Shown: positions 26,795-35,430 of the stretch, one piece after another
Layout: each line of letters opens with the position of its first letter
Numbering within the stretch: the first letter of the stretch is position 1
Source of the DNA: JAICJJ01 sp039809985
Lineage (GTDB): Bacteria > Chloroflexota > Chloroflexia > Thermomicrobiales > UBA6265
Assembly: GCA_039809985.1 (NCBI GenBank)
Contig: JBDHWC010000001.1
Span: 33,290 to 97,289 of the forward strand
Length of the DNA stretch: 64,000 bases
Reading direction: 5' to 3'
Position numbers and translations under genes: made by a program
The notes under the pieces: model-generated
The model's input: the letters and a program-made list of their open reading frames with translations, nothing else
Database searches by the model: none
Told to the model about the DNA's origin: nothing

Positions 26795-28114
26795 TCAGTC
26801 GGCGACGCCGCACCAGAGGATCGACGTCGCCGCGAACGCCTTCGTCCCGAGGATGATATCGGCGACCGGGATGAACTCGTTCGCGCCGTGGACGCCGTAG
26901 GTCACGTCGCCGATGCCCCAGATGACGCTCTGCTGGCCGAGCGGCGACCAGAAGTTGGCGTCGCAGACGAAGGGCGAGACTTCCCGCACGGGAGTCTCCC
27001 CGGTCAGGCGCTCCATGGCGTCGACGATCGCCAGCACGCCGGGGTGGTCGAACGGCGTGTTGACCGGCTCCTTCACCCAGGGGGCGTCCGAGGTGCTGTC
27101 GAGCGGCAGGTCCAGCACCGGCGGGTGCTCCCTCAACCACGCGTCGCCCGCCGTCACCCGGTCGACGGTGGCGCGGATGTCGGCCATCACCTCGTCGGCG
27201 GTGAGGTGCGGGTAGAAAAGGCACGACCCGGTCGCCTCCGCCGAGTCGGGGATCGACGTCAGCGAACTGCCGGCCTGCATGGTGTTGACGTTGATGTACA
27301 TGCCGCCGGGGGCGACGACCGGGCTCGACTGCCAGAGCAGCCACTGCCGCTCGAGCTCGAGGATCGCGAGCTGGTACTTGAGCATGTTGTCGATCGCGCT
27401 GACCCCCGGCCGCTCGACCCCGTACGGGAGTGCCTGGGCGACGAGGTTGCGGTTGCAGATGTGGGTCGACTTGCCGGGCACGGTGAGCTTGAAGTAGAGC
27501 TCGCCCTTCGCGACCGGGTGGACGCGGAAGTTCGACACTTCCGGGAAGATCGCCAAGTCGGCGCGGTAGCCGCGCTCGAGGATGGTGTTGCAGCCGATGT
27601 CGCGGCGGCCGGATTCCTCGCCGGAGGCGAGGGCAATCGTCAGGTCGCCGTTGAGGTCGATGTCGCAGGCGCGCAGGTAGTGGGCGGCCAGAATCGACGC
27701 GGCGGCGGCGGACTTCATGTCGGACGTGCCGCGCCCGTGCAGGTTGCCGTCCCTCACTTCGCCCGAGAAGGGGTCACCGTCCCATTGCTCGGCCTGCTCC
27801 GGCGTCACCGGCACCACGTCGACGTGGGAGGACCACGTCAGCGAGCGGCCGCCGCCGCGACCCGTGCGCTTGGCGACGACGTTCGGTCGGTTCTCGGCGA
27901 CCTCCCACATGTCCAGCGCGTCGAACGTGCCGAGCATCCCCAACTGGCTGTGCAGCCATTCCTGGGCCGGGCGTTCGGCCAGCGGATTGGGGTCGAGGTC
28001 GGGGTTGACGGAAGGGCGACGGATCAGCTCGGCGGCGAACTCGACGATCTCGTCGGCGTGGTCGTCGATGTGGGCGACGACCCGCTCGATGGCAGCGGTT
28101 TCCGCAGCGGACAT
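26795..28114 (-). CDS. M20 family peptidase/deacylase (ArgE/DapE type)
   Basis: 439-residue dinuclear zinc amidohydrolase of the M20 family. Zinc ligands: H in LTWSSHVDVVP, D in HGRGTSDMKSAAAASI, E-E in ALASGEESGRRD, and the C-terminal H in YGVHGANEFIPV. A dimerisation domain lies between about 195 and 340. The sequence is nearest to acetylornithine deacetylase/succinyl-diaminopimelate desuccinylase-type members, but there are no arginine or lysine genes near, so substrate is open; with a peptide importer in the window it may be a peptidase. ATG 28114 gives a start typical of the family; AAAGGGG is ten bases upstream. Confidence 0.87.
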   Translation of the reverse strand: MSAAETAAIERVVAHIDDHADEIVEFAAELIRRPSVNPDLDPNPLAERPAQEWLHSQLGMLGTFDALDMWEVAENRPNVVAKRTGRGGGRSLTWSSHVDVVPVTPEQAEQWDGDPFSGEVRDGNLHGRGTSDMKSAAAASILAAHYLRACDIDLNGDLTIALASGEESGRRDIGCNTILERGYRADLAIFPEVSNFRVHPVAKGELYFKLTVPGKSTHICNRNLVAQALPYGVERPGVSAIDNMLKYQLAILELERQWLLWQSSPVVAPGGMYINVNTMQAGSSLTSIPDSAEATGSCLFYPHLTADEVMADIRATVDRVTAGDAWLREHPPVLDLPLDSTSDAPWVKEPVNTPFDHPGVLAIVDAMERLTGETPVREVSPFVCDANFWSPLGQQSVIWGIGDVTYGVHGANEFIPVADIILGTKAFAATSILWCGVAD

Positions 28115-28200
28115 GACCGGGCAACCCCTTTCGGCGACCAATGGCGACGCGTTGCGGCATCGTATCATCGCCGCGCTCACCGTTCGGAAAGGACTCTGTC

Positions 28201-28698
28201 GTGCCAGACCAAGCGGATTCGCTCGGGAGCGGACTGACCCACTTCGACGAGGACGGCAAAGCCCGAATGGTCGACGTCGGCGAGAAGCCGGCGACGCACC
28301 GAGTCGCCGTCGCCGCCGCCAGACTTGCGGCGAGCCCGGCGACGATCGCCGTGATTCGCGACGGGTCGGCGACGAAGGGCGACGTGCTCGGGGTGGCGAG
28401 AGTCGCCGGCATCATGGGCGCGAAGCGGACCTCGGACCTGATCCCGCTCTGCCATCCGATCATGCTGACGAAGGTGGGGATCCGGTTCGACCTGACCGAG
28501 ACGACGGTGGAGATCGAGGCGACGGCCGAGACGCGCGGTCCGACCGGGGTCGAGATGGAGGCGCTGACCGCGGCGTCAGTCGCCGCCCTGACCGTCTACG
28601 ACATGGTGAAGGCGATCGACCGCGGCATGACCATCGAGTCGGTGCGGCTGGTCAGGAAGTCGGGCGGGCGCTCGGGCGACTGGACGCGAGCCGACTGA
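28201..28698 (+). CDS. moaC: Cyclic pyranopterin monophosphate synthase MoaC
   Basis: 165-residue enzyme of molybdenum cofactor synthesis that turns the MoaA product into cyclic pyranopterin monophosphate. Diagnostic: LTHFDEDGKARMVDVGEKPATHRVAVA, KGDVLGVARVAGIMGAKRTSDLIPLCHP, GVEMEALTAASVAALTVYDMVKAIDRGM (quoted motifs are separate stretches; the catalytic Asp-Lys are in the last). GTG 28201 has AAAGGA eight bases upstream. No moaA in the window. Divergent from the M20 gene. Confidence 0.95.
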   Translation: MPDQADSLGSGLTHFDEDGKARMVDVGEKPATHRVAVAAARLAASPATIAVIRDGSATKGDVLGVARVAGIMGAKRTSDLIPLCHPIMLTKVGIRFDLTETTVEIEATAETRGPTGVEMEALTAASVAALTVYDMVKAIDRGMTIESVRLVRKSGGRSGDWTRAD

Positions 28699-28727
28699 CC
28701 GCAACCGCGGGCGGCGAAGCGAGGCGG

Positions 28728-28756
28728 TTCCGGGTTGGCGGGGATCGCCGTACAAT
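28728..28756 (+). promoter_or_regulatory. Promoter of succinate dehydrogenase anchor gene
   Basis: TTCCGG (28728-28733), 17-base spacer, TACAAT (28751-28756), in the moaC-sdh gap. The -10 is good and the -35 poor. Confidence 0.5.
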
Positions 28757-28825
28757 GCCGACCGGAACGGAGGGCCGCGCCGGGCAGGCTCGGCGAACGG
28801 CGGCAGCGGGGAGGGGTTCCCGACG

Positions 28826-29716
28826 ATGTCGGTAGCGTCGAGCGGCCAGACGGCGGGCGGGCTCAATGTCACGATCCCCGGAGGCGAGCGGTTCGTCTGG
28901 TACTTCATCCGCATTTCGGGGCTCATGCTCGTGCTCTTCGCGGGCGGCCACCTGTTCATCACCCACTACCTGAACGTGCCGTCGGAGACGACGTTCGCGT
29001 TCGTGGCGGAGCGCTGGGCGAACCCGCTCTGGCGGACGTTCGACTGGATCCTGCTGATGACGGCGCTCTGGCACGGGGTGCTGGGGATCCGCTACTCCGT
29101 GCAGGACTACATCGGGAAGCCGGGGCCGCAGGTGGCCGCGCTGGCGCTCGTGATGGTGCTCGGCTTCGTCTTCATGGCGCTCGGGTCGGTCACGATCTTC
29201 ACGTTCGACAAGGCGGCGGCGCTGAACAACACCGGGCCGCTGGCGGGCCAGCTCTGGATCGCCGAGGCGATCGGCTGGTCGCTCTACCTCTTCGCCTTCA
29301 TCACCTACGTCGGCATCGTCCTGATCGCGCTCTGGGTGATCCGCCACCTCGCCGCGGGCCGGCTGCCGATCTACCAAGGGGACCCCGGCCAGTACGCGTT
29401 CCTGCTGCACCGCGCGACCGGGATCGGGGTGCTCTTCTTCCTGCTGGTGCACATCATCGACATCATGCTGATCGGGCTGGGCAGCGACGTCTACAACGAG
29501 TCGGTGTCGTTCTACGGTCGGCCCGAGTTGATCCCGATGGAGATTCTGCTGGTCGGCGCGGTGGTCTACCACCTGCTGAACGGACTGCGGATCATCTCGA
29601 TCGACTTCTCGGCGACCGGCTACCGGCGGGAGCGGGTCCTGTTCTGGACGGTGCTGGCGCTGACCGTCCTGCTGGTGCTGCCGAGCGCGTTCGTCATCAT
29701 CCGGGCGCACCTGTAG
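28826..29716 (+). CDS. Succinate dehydrogenase membrane anchor, fused SdhD-like and SdhC-like halves
   Basis: 296-residue membrane protein with six predicted helices in two similar halves. Half 1 (25-100): FIRISGLMLVLFAGGHLFITHY, then WHGVLGIRYSVQDYI, an SdhD pattern. Half 2 (about 185-285): LLHRATGIGVLFFLLVHIIDIML, then VVYHLLNGLRIISIDF, an SdhC cytochrome b556 pattern. Each half keeps histidines where haem b is bound, so the fused anchor may hold one or two haems. SdhA and SdhB are not adjacent, which is unusual. ATG 28826 follows GAGGGG closely. Confidence 0.85.
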   Translation: MSVASSGQTAGGLNVTIPGGERFVWYFIRISGLMLVLFAGGHLFITHYLNVPSETTFAFVAERWANPLWRTFDWILLMTALWHGVLGIRYSVQDYIGKPGPQVAALALVMVLGFVFMALGSVTIFTFDKAAALNNTGPLAGQLWIAEAIGWSLYLFAFITYVGIVLIALWVIRHLAAGRLPIYQGDPGQYAFLLHRATGIGVLFFLLVHIIDIMLIGLGSDVYNESVSFYGRPELIPMEILLVGAVVYHLLNGLRIISIDFSATGYRRERVLFWTVLALTVLLVLPSAFVIIRAHL

Positions 29717-29750
29717 GGTTCCCCGCTCGATCACGGTTCAGGTCGAGACG

Positions 29751-29784
29751 GGAACGGGGCGGCGCAAACACGCCGCCCCGTTCC
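29751..29784. terminator. Convergent GC hairpin between sdh anchor and pepA
   Basis: A 14-bp perfect stem (29751-29764 with 29771-29784) with loop CAAACA, between convergent genes. No U-tract. Confidence 0.75.
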
Positions 29785-29806
29785 GTGCCTGAGGGCGAGC
29801 TTTCGA

Positions 29807-31309
29807 CTATCCCCTCATGGTGTCGAGGTAGTCGAGCAGGGTGCGAACCCCGACCCCGCTGGCACCCTTTGGACCTTCGGGGCCCGCCTTCTCGAACCGA
29901 GACGGGCCGGCGATGTCGAGGTGCGCCCACGGCAGCCCCTCGGAGAAGTGCTGGAGGAAGAGGGCGGCGGTGATCGCTCCGCCGGCGCGGCCGCCGACGT
30001 TCTTGAGGTCGCCGACGTCGCCCTTGATCTTCTCCTCGAGCGCCGGGGTCAGCGGCATCCGCCACATGTCCTCGCCCGCCTCCTTCGAGGCCGCGAGGAG
30101 GTTGTCGGCGAGTTCGTCATTGTTGCTGAAGAGGGCGGTGGTCACCTCGCCGAGCGCGACGACCGCGGCCCCGGTCAGTGTCGCCAAGTCGATCATCTCG
30201 GTCGCGCCGCGGCGGGCGGTGTCGACCAAGCCGTCGGCGAGCACGAGCCTGCCTTCGGCGTCGGTCGAGAGAATCTCGATGGTGACGCCGTTGGAGGCCT
30301 TCAGGATGTCGTCAGGACGGAACGCCTCGCCCGAGATCATGTTCTCGGCGGCGCAGATGGTCCCCTCGACCGCGACCGGGCAGTCGAGCGCCGTGAGGGC
30401 GGCGAAGACGCCAAGGACTGCCGCGCCGCCCGCCATGTCGCTCTTCATGTTCAGGATCGCGTCGTGGGGCTTCAGCGAGTAGCCACCGGTGTCGAAGGTG
30501 ATGCACTTGCCGACCAAGCCGATCACCCGGTCGCTGGCAGCCTTGGCCGGTCGGTAGCGGAGCCGGATCAGGCGCGGCTTGGTGGCGCTCCCCTTGCCGA
30601 CGCCCAGCATCGAGTGCGCCCCGAGCTGGTCGAGGGCGATCTCGTCGAGGACTTCGACCTCGATACCGGCTTGCTTCGCGACCTTGACCGAGATTTCGGC
30701 CATCGTCACCGGGTTGAGCACGTTGCCCGGCTCGTTGCCGAGGTCGCGCGCCAGGGCAACTGCGTCGGCGATCGCCGTGCCCTTCTTGATCGCCGCCTCA
30801 GCCGCCTTCGCGGGGAGGTCCGGGTTGACGACGGTGATCGACGCGACCTTGGGGTCGAGCGAGTCCTCCGGCGTTGCCGTGCCGCGATGCTTGGTGAAGG
30901 TGTAGAGCGCGAGACTGCTGCCGAGCACCGCGTTGGTGACATTTGCCGCCGTCGACGCGCCGGCCGGCAAGGCAACAGCGAACGAGGCCGCGCCTGCCCG
31001 GCGCGCGGCAAGGGCGGCCGCGCCGTAGGCTCGGGAGGTGCCGGCGTCGGACACCCCGTCGGCCGCGCCCAAGCCGACGAGGACCAGCTGGCTGGGCGAC
31101 AACTTGCCGAGCGTGGGGGCCACCAGCGTCGAAGCCGGTTTGCCGGAGAAGCGCGCGGCGGCCAGCAGCGGGAGCAAGTGTCCGTCCAGCGCACGGTCAA
31201 TGGCCGCGATCGTCTTGCCCGTCGGCTCGGCATCTTCCACGGTGAGCGGGACGATCAGCGCGTCCGCCTTCGCGGCAAGCGGATTCCCCGACTCGAATGA
31301 CCAATCCAC
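29807..31309 (-). CDS. pepA: Leucyl aminopeptidase PepA (M17)
   Basis: 500-residue cytosolic aminopeptidase with two metal ions. The N-terminal macro-like domain covers about 1-170. Catalytic domain: VGKCITFDTGGYSLKP (catalytic Lys), MKSDMAGGAAVLG (metal Asp), ILSTDAEGRLVLADGL (metal Asp/Glu and catalytic Arg; normally N-T-D-A-E-G-R-L, here S-T-D), and DLATLTGAAVVALG. PepA also binds DNA in some bacteria, which may matter as it diverges from dnaA with 160 bases between. It would complete breakdown of peptides brought in by the Opp system. Confidence 0.95.
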   Translation of the reverse strand: MDWSFESGNPLAAKADALIVPLTVEDAEPTGKTIAAIDRALDGHLLPLLAAARFSGKPASTLVAPTLGKLSPSQLVLVGLGAADGVSDAGTSRAYGAAALAARRAGAASFAVALPAGASTAANVTNAVLGSSLALYTFTKHRGTATPEDSLDPKVASITVVNPDLPAKAAEAAIKKGTAIADAVALARDLGNEPGNVLNPVTMAEISVKVAKQAGIEVEVLDEIALDQLGAHSMLGVGKGSATKPRLIRLRYRPAKAASDRVIGLVGKCITFDTGGYSLKPHDAILNMKSDMAGGAAVLGVFAALTALDCPVAVEGTICAAENMISGEAFRPDDILKASNGVTIEILSTDAEGRLVLADGLVDTARRGATEMIDLATLTGAAVVALGEVTTALFSNNDELADNLLAASKEAGEDMWRMPLTPALEEKIKGDVGDLKNVGGRAGGAITAALFLQHFSEGLPWAHLDIAGPSRFEKAGPEGPKGASGVGVRTLLDYLDTMRG

Positions 31310-31390
31310 GGTTGCCTCCTGATGACGACCGACGCGCGACCTCTGTGCCAGACTGGAACTCTACGCCATTCCCGACGCGGGCATCGGCGA

Positions 31391-31423
31391 TTGCCCCGTG
31401 CCGGTGGCGATGCTAGCATCGCC
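31391..31423 (+). promoter_or_regulatory. dnaA promoter with 18-bp palindrome over the -10
   Basis: TTGCCC (31391-31396), 17-base spacer, TAGCAT (31414-31419) with TG extension. The -10 sits in a perfect 18-bp palindrome, GGCGATGCTAGCATCGCC, at 31406-31423, which may be an operator. No DnaA box is seen here. Confidence 0.65.
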
Positions 31424-31469
31424 GCAGTGGTGTCCGTACACACTCGGGAAAGGAAGGCGCGAAACACCG

Positions 31470-32951
31470 ATGACGGGTCCGAGCAGGGACCAATCCCCGG
31501 CCCAACTGGACGAGGCCCGGCTCTGGCAGGCGGTGCTCGAGGATGTCGAGCCGCGCCTGCGACGGGCCAACGTGGACACGTACCTGCGCCCGTGCAGCCT
31601 GCTGGGATTCGACGGAGACGTCGCCACCGTCGCCGCCCCGAACAACTTCACCGCGTCGACGCTCGAGACCCGGTTCGCAACCGACATCGAGCGGGCGCTG
31701 TCCGCAGTGGTCGGCCGGTCGGTGCGGGCGCGATTCGTCGTCCGCGCCGCGCCGGCACGGGCGGCAACGCGGGAGGAGACGGCAGAGTTGCTGCGGGGCG
31801 ACGCGGTCGCTCCGGCCCGCCGCACGGTTCCGCCGCGGGCAGGACGCCGGGCAACGGACAGCTCCGGAGAGGGCGGCCGGGTTCCCGAGCCGCGCCAAAT
31901 CCCGCTGGCCCCGACGCCGGCGCACGGCCTGCTCTCGCGGTACACCTACGAGACGTACGTGGTCGGGTCCTCGAACCGATTCGCCCACGCGGCGTCGTTG
32001 GCGGTGGCCGAGCACCCCGGCGGCAAGTACAACCCCTTCTTCGTGCATGGGGGGGTGGGGCTCGGCAAGACGCACCTGATGCACGCCATCGGGCACGCGG
32101 CGCTGGCGTCAGTGCCGCGGCTCCGGGTGTCGTACGTCACGTCGGAGAAGTTCACCAACGACCTGATCAGCGCCATCCGGCAGCAGCGGACGGACGAGTT
32201 CCGCTCCCACTACCGCCAGATCGACATTCTGATGATTGACGACATCCAGTTCATCGCCGGCAAGGAGAGCACGCAGGAGGAGTTCTTCCACACCTTCAAC
32301 GCGCTCTACCAGAGCGGCAAGCAGGTGATCATCACCAGCGACAAGCCGCCGAAGGCGATCGCCTCGCTGGAGGAGCGCCTTCGCTCGCGATTCGAGGGTG
32401 GCCTGATCGCCGACGTGCAGCTGCCCGACTACGAGATGCGGACGGCGATCCTGCGGCAGAAGGGCGAAGAGCTCGGGGTGCTGCTGCCCGGGGACGTGGT
32501 CGAGTACATCGCCCAGAAGGACCAGAGCAACATCCGGGAGCTCGAGGGCGCGTTGAACAAGGTGATCGCCCGATCTCAGCTGACCCACGTGCCGATCACG
32601 CTCCCGCTCGCGATGGAGGCCCTGACCGAAGCCTCGTTCGGGGCTCGCAGGCGGCCGGTGACGAGGTCCGGGGTCATCGACGCGGTCGTTCGGCACTACG
32701 GGGTCGAGTTTCAAGCGCTTGCCGGGCGGTCGCGCACCAAGGAGATCGTGGTGCCGCGGCAAGTGGCGATGTACCTGCTGCGCGAGGAAACGGGGGCGTC
32801 GCTGCAGGAGATCGGCGTCGAGCTCGGCGGCCGCGACCACACGACGGTGCTGCACGGCATTCGGCAGGTCGAGCGGGCTCTCGGAACGGACGCCGGGTTC
32901 CGTTCACAGGTGCTGGCGATCCGGGAGGCGATCTTCGCCGCGCCGGGGTAG
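31470..32951 (+). CDS. dnaA: Chromosomal replication initiator protein DnaA
   Basis: 493-residue AAA+ initiator. Domain I (about 10-95) begins LWQAVLEDVEPRLRRANVDTYLRP; domain II is a basic/Pro linker (about 100-155); domain III has Walker A GGVGLGKTH near residue 195, Walker B ILMIDDIQFIAGK, and QSNIRELEGALNKVIA (box VII with the arginine finger region); domain IV ends with the DNA-binding signature GGRDHTTVLHGI. ATG 31470 is 12 bases after AGGAAGG. There is no dnaN, recF or gyrB next to it and no DnaA-box cluster in the flanking DNA, so the origin is probably elsewhere. Confidence 0.96.
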   Translation: MTGPSRDQSPAQLDEARLWQAVLEDVEPRLRRANVDTYLRPCSLLGFDGDVATVAAPNNFTASTLETRFATDIERALSAVVGRSVRARFVVRAAPARAATREETAELLRGDAVAPARRTVPPRAGRRATDSSGEGGRVPEPRQIPLAPTPAHGLLSRYTYETYVVGSSNRFAHAASLAVAEHPGGKYNPFFVHGGVGLGKTHLMHAIGHAALASVPRLRVSYVTSEKFTNDLISAIRQQRTDEFRSHYRQIDILMIDDIQFIAGKESTQEEFFHTFNALYQSGKQVIITSDKPPKAIASLEERLRSRFEGGLIADVQLPDYEMRTAILRQKGEELGVLLPGDVVEYIAQKDQSNIRELEGALNKVIARSQLTHVPITLPLAMEALTEASFGARRRPVTRSGVIDAVVRHYGVEFQALAGRSRTKEIVVPRQVAMYLLREETGASLQEIGVELGGRDHTTVLHGIRQVERALGTDAGFRSQVLAIREAIFAAPG

Positions 32952-32959
32952 TCCGCGCC

Positions 32960-33448
32960 CTACGAGCCGCCGCTGATCGAGCCGATGTAGGCACCGACGT
33001 TGTTGATCTGCACGTCGCTGACTTCGGTGTCCTTGTACGCGCCGGGGGGCGTGTGGCCGTCGCCGGTGCGGATCATGGCGCGCAGCTTGTCAGGCGTTAG
33101 GTCCGCAGTGGATTCGGGCTTCGAAAGGTCCGGCCCCATGCCGCCGGCCGAGTGGCACCCGGCGCACTGGAACTCGAAGGTCTGCTTGCCGAGCGCGACA
33201 TCGCCCATGGCGAGCAGCGAGCTGCCGCCGCCGGCACTCTCGTCCTGCGCGGCCTCGGTCGCTCGCTTCACGGCCTCGGCGGTTTGGGCAGCGAGCTGTT
33301 CGGCGGAGGGTGTGGGGGTCGGCGTGATGCCGAGGACCTGGTTGATCTGCTCCTCGGTGGCGCGACCGCACGCCGCGAGGCCGAACGCGAGCGAGATGAC
33401 CGTGATCAGGATCGCGACCCGTCGACGCATCGCTGCCTGCACCTTCAT
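32960..33448 (-). CDS. Lipoprotein c-type cytochrome
   Basis: 162-residue exported monohaem cytochrome. A basic start, hydrophobic segment and lipobox GLAAC (Cys27) mark it for lipidation by Lgt, whose gene lies directly upstream. A Pro/Thr/Ala/Glu linker follows (about 40-75). The haem site is CAGCH (C95, C98, H99), in QCAGCHSAGGMGPDLS. Cys27 would anchor it to the outer face of the membrane as an electron carrier, perhaps between the bc complex and oxidase, which is inference. ATG 33448 or ATG 33430 could be the start. Last gene of relA-pfkB-lgt-cyt c. Confidence 0.88.
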   Translation of the reverse strand: MKVQAAMRRRVAILITVISLAFGLAACGRATEEQINQVLGITPTPTPSAEQLAAQTAEAVKRATEAAQDESAGGGSSLLAMGDVALGKQTFEFQCAGCHSAGGMGPDLSKPESTADLTPDKLRAMIRTGDGHTPPGAYKDTEVSDVQINNVGAYIGSISGGS

Positions 33449-33559
33449 GTCGTGCGCGCGCCGCCGGGCGTCGTGCGCAGGCGTACACCGGAGAGCGACT
33501 GTGGCATCACCCGAACATCAAGACAGGATGGCCGACGATACCAACCGGACCGGGGCGTG
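33449..33559. other. Short gap between lgt and cytochrome c
   Basis: 111 bases, no gene and no strong hairpin seen. It may hold a separate promoter for the cytochrome gene but no clear hexamers stand out. Confidence 0.35.
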
Positions 33560-34384
33560 TCAAACCTGTGGCGAGTCGCCGATGGTCCCGGTGGCCGGAG
33601 GAGAAGCATGCCAACGTGACCAAGTGAACCCGCCGATGCCAGCCATCACCAGCCCGGCGCTGACCCAGAGCGCCGCCGGGAACGGCCCGATGTAGAGGCT
33701 GTCGGTCCGCATCCGCTCGATCACGAAGCGGGCGACGCCGTAGGTGACGAGGTACAGCCAGAGACCGTCGCCTTCCCGCAGACGGCGCGAGCCGGGAATG
33801 TTAAGGGCGACCCAGGTGAGGAGCGCGGCGTTGAGCAGGTCAAAGATCGACTCGTAGAGGAAGGTCGGGTGGAAGTGGGTCGCGGCGGCGAACTCCGCCG
33901 GCCGGTGCGCGGCGTCGATGGCAACACCCCACGGCAGGTTGGTGGGCCGGCCGAAGGCTTCCTGGTTCGCCCAGTTGCCCCACCGGCCGACGGCTTGCGC
34001 CAGCGCGACGCCGGGCATCACCACGTCGATCCAGGCGAGATAGCGCTCACCGTGGCGGCGGCAGAGCCAGATGGCGGCCAGGGTGCCGAAGAGCAACGCG
34101 CCGTGGACCGTCATGCCGCCGAGCCGGATGTTCCACGCTTCGCTGGGGTGGGCAACGAAATAGTCGGCCCGCAGCAACACGTAGTAGAGGCGGGCGCCGA
34201 TCAGGGCGGCGAAGACGACCCACGGCGCGGCGTCGAGGACGAACCCGGCGTCCATGCCGCGACGGTTGGCGACCCAGCCGATCAGCCAGAGGCCGGCGAC
34301 GATGCCGGCGAGGATGAAGAGGGCGTACCACCGGATCGAGATGCTGCCAACGCTGAACGCGACGGGGTCGGCGGGCGACGGCAT
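33560..34384 (-). CDS. lgt: Prolipoprotein diacylglyceryl transferase
   Basis: 274-residue membrane enzyme that adds diacylglycerol to the lipobox cysteine of prolipoproteins. Seven hydrophobic segments. The family motif GRWGNWANQEAFGRPTNLPW (around residues 135-155) is fully present, as are HPTFLYESIFDLL and VRFVIERMRTDS-like FVIERMRTDSLYIG. The early IRWYALFILAGI matches the catalytic N-terminal region. It is 43 bases after the sugar kinase gene and upstream of a lipoprotein gene, a direct substrate for it. Confidence 0.95.
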   Translation of the reverse strand: MPSPADPVAFSVGSISIRWYALFILAGIVAGLWLIGWVANRRGMDAGFVLDAAPWVVFAALIGARLYYVLLRADYFVAHPSEAWNIRLGGMTVHGALLFGTLAAIWLCRRHGERYLAWIDVVMPGVALAQAVGRWGNWANQEAFGRPTNLPWGVAIDAAHRPAEFAAATHFHPTFLYESIFDLLNAALLTWVALNIPGSRRLREGDGLWLYLVTYGVARFVIERMRTDSLYIGPFPAALWVSAGLVMAGIGGFTWSRWHASPPATGTIGDSPQV

Positions 34385-34427
34385 CGCGGTCAGGCCCTCG
34401 CGGCGCGACCGGGTGCGGGGAGGGCGT

Positions 34428-35426
34428 TCACCGGCCGGCCAGGAAGGCGTCGAGTTCGCGGCGTGTCGGAAGCCCCTCCCACGCGCCGCGCTTCGTGGTC
34501 GCCAGCGCGCCTGCCCCGGAGGCGAAGGCGATGTCGGCGCTTGTCGGATCGGCCCAGTTCCGTTCGTGCAGTCGGGTCAGGAGGGCGGCGGTGAAGGCGT
34601 CGCCCGCGCCCGTGGGCTCGACGGCGTCGACGACGAAGGCTGGCACGTGGCGGACTTGCGGATTGCCGCGGCTGGCGAACCACGCCCCGCGAGCGCCGTC
34701 GGTCAGCACGACGATCCTGACCGGGGTGGTGCCCAGCAGGTGGGACACGATCTGGTCGGGGTCGGTCAACCCGAGGATGCCAGAGGCGTCGTCGACACTG
34801 AGCTTGACGACCGTGGTGTGCTCGAGCACTGCCGCGCAGGCTGCCTTCGCTTCGGCGAGGTCGGGCCAGAGTGTCGGTCGCAAATTGATGTCGAAGCAGA
34901 CGACGACGCCCGAACCGGCCGCCCGACGGGCGGCCTCCTCGATGGCGCCGCGCGACGGCATGGCGGCGAGGGCAACCGAGCCGACGACGATCGCGTCGCG
35001 CGACGGGATGTCGGCATCCCCGACCTGCGCGCCCGAGAGCTGGATGTCCGCACCGCGCAGCAGCCAGAAGTGGCCGTCGCCCCGGTGATCCTTCCACGCG
35101 AACGCCATGGTGGTCGGCGCGACCGGTGTGGTGGCGAGGGTTGACGTGTCGACGCCTTGGTCCGTGAGGCCTTGTCGAAGCCGCCTGCCGAACGGGTCGT
35201 CGCCGACGACGCCGCAGAACGCGGCGTCCGCGCCGAGTCGCGCCGAGGCGACGGCGACGTTCGCGGGCGCGCCGCCCATCCGGGCAACGAGGTCGGACGC
35301 CGTCTCGAGCGACGGGGAGCCGTCGGCGACGATCAGGTCGATCAGCGTCTCGCCGATGGACAGGAGCCGCGGTCGACGAGGTGCGCTGGCGGCCGGGCCG
35401 GCGGTCGATGGAGTCGGACGCGCCAT
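34428..35426 (-). CDS. PfkB family carbohydrate kinase (fructokinase/2-keto-3-deoxygluconate kinase-like)
   Basis: 332-residue sugar kinase of the ribokinase fold. N-terminal: LLSIGETLIDLIV, GGAPANVAVASARLGADAAFCGVVGDDPFG (substrate site). C-terminal: VVDAVEPTGAGDAFTAALL, the PfkB signature 2 with anion hole and catalytic Asp. The loop VAPTTMAFAWKDHRGDGHFWLLRGAD resembles fructokinases. The start lies four bases after the relA stop, so the two are coupled. Exact sugar unknown: fructose or 2-keto-3-deoxygluconate are both plausible, the latter with the aldolase and FAH enzyme in the window. Confidence 0.86.
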   Translation of the reverse strand: MARPTPSTAGPAASAPRRPRLLSIGETLIDLIVADGSPSLETASDLVARMGGAPANVAVASARLGADAAFCGVVGDDPFGRRLRQGLTDQGVDTSTLATTPVAPTTMAFAWKDHRGDGHFWLLRGADIQLSGAQVGDADIPSRDAIVVGSVALAAMPSRGAIEEAARRAAGSGVVVCFDINLRPTLWPDLAEAKAACAAVLEHTTVVKLSVDDASGILGLTDPDQIVSHLLGTTPVRIVVLTDGARGAWFASRGNPQVRHVPAFVVDAVEPTGAGDAFTAALLTRLHERNWADPTSADIAFASGAGALATTKRGAWEGLPTRRELDAFLAGR

Positions 35427-35430
35427 CCGG

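Noticed and set aside
31310..31469. Chromosome origin next to dnaA
   Set aside because: No TTATNCACA-type boxes or AT-rich unwinding element; dnaN is not adjacent.
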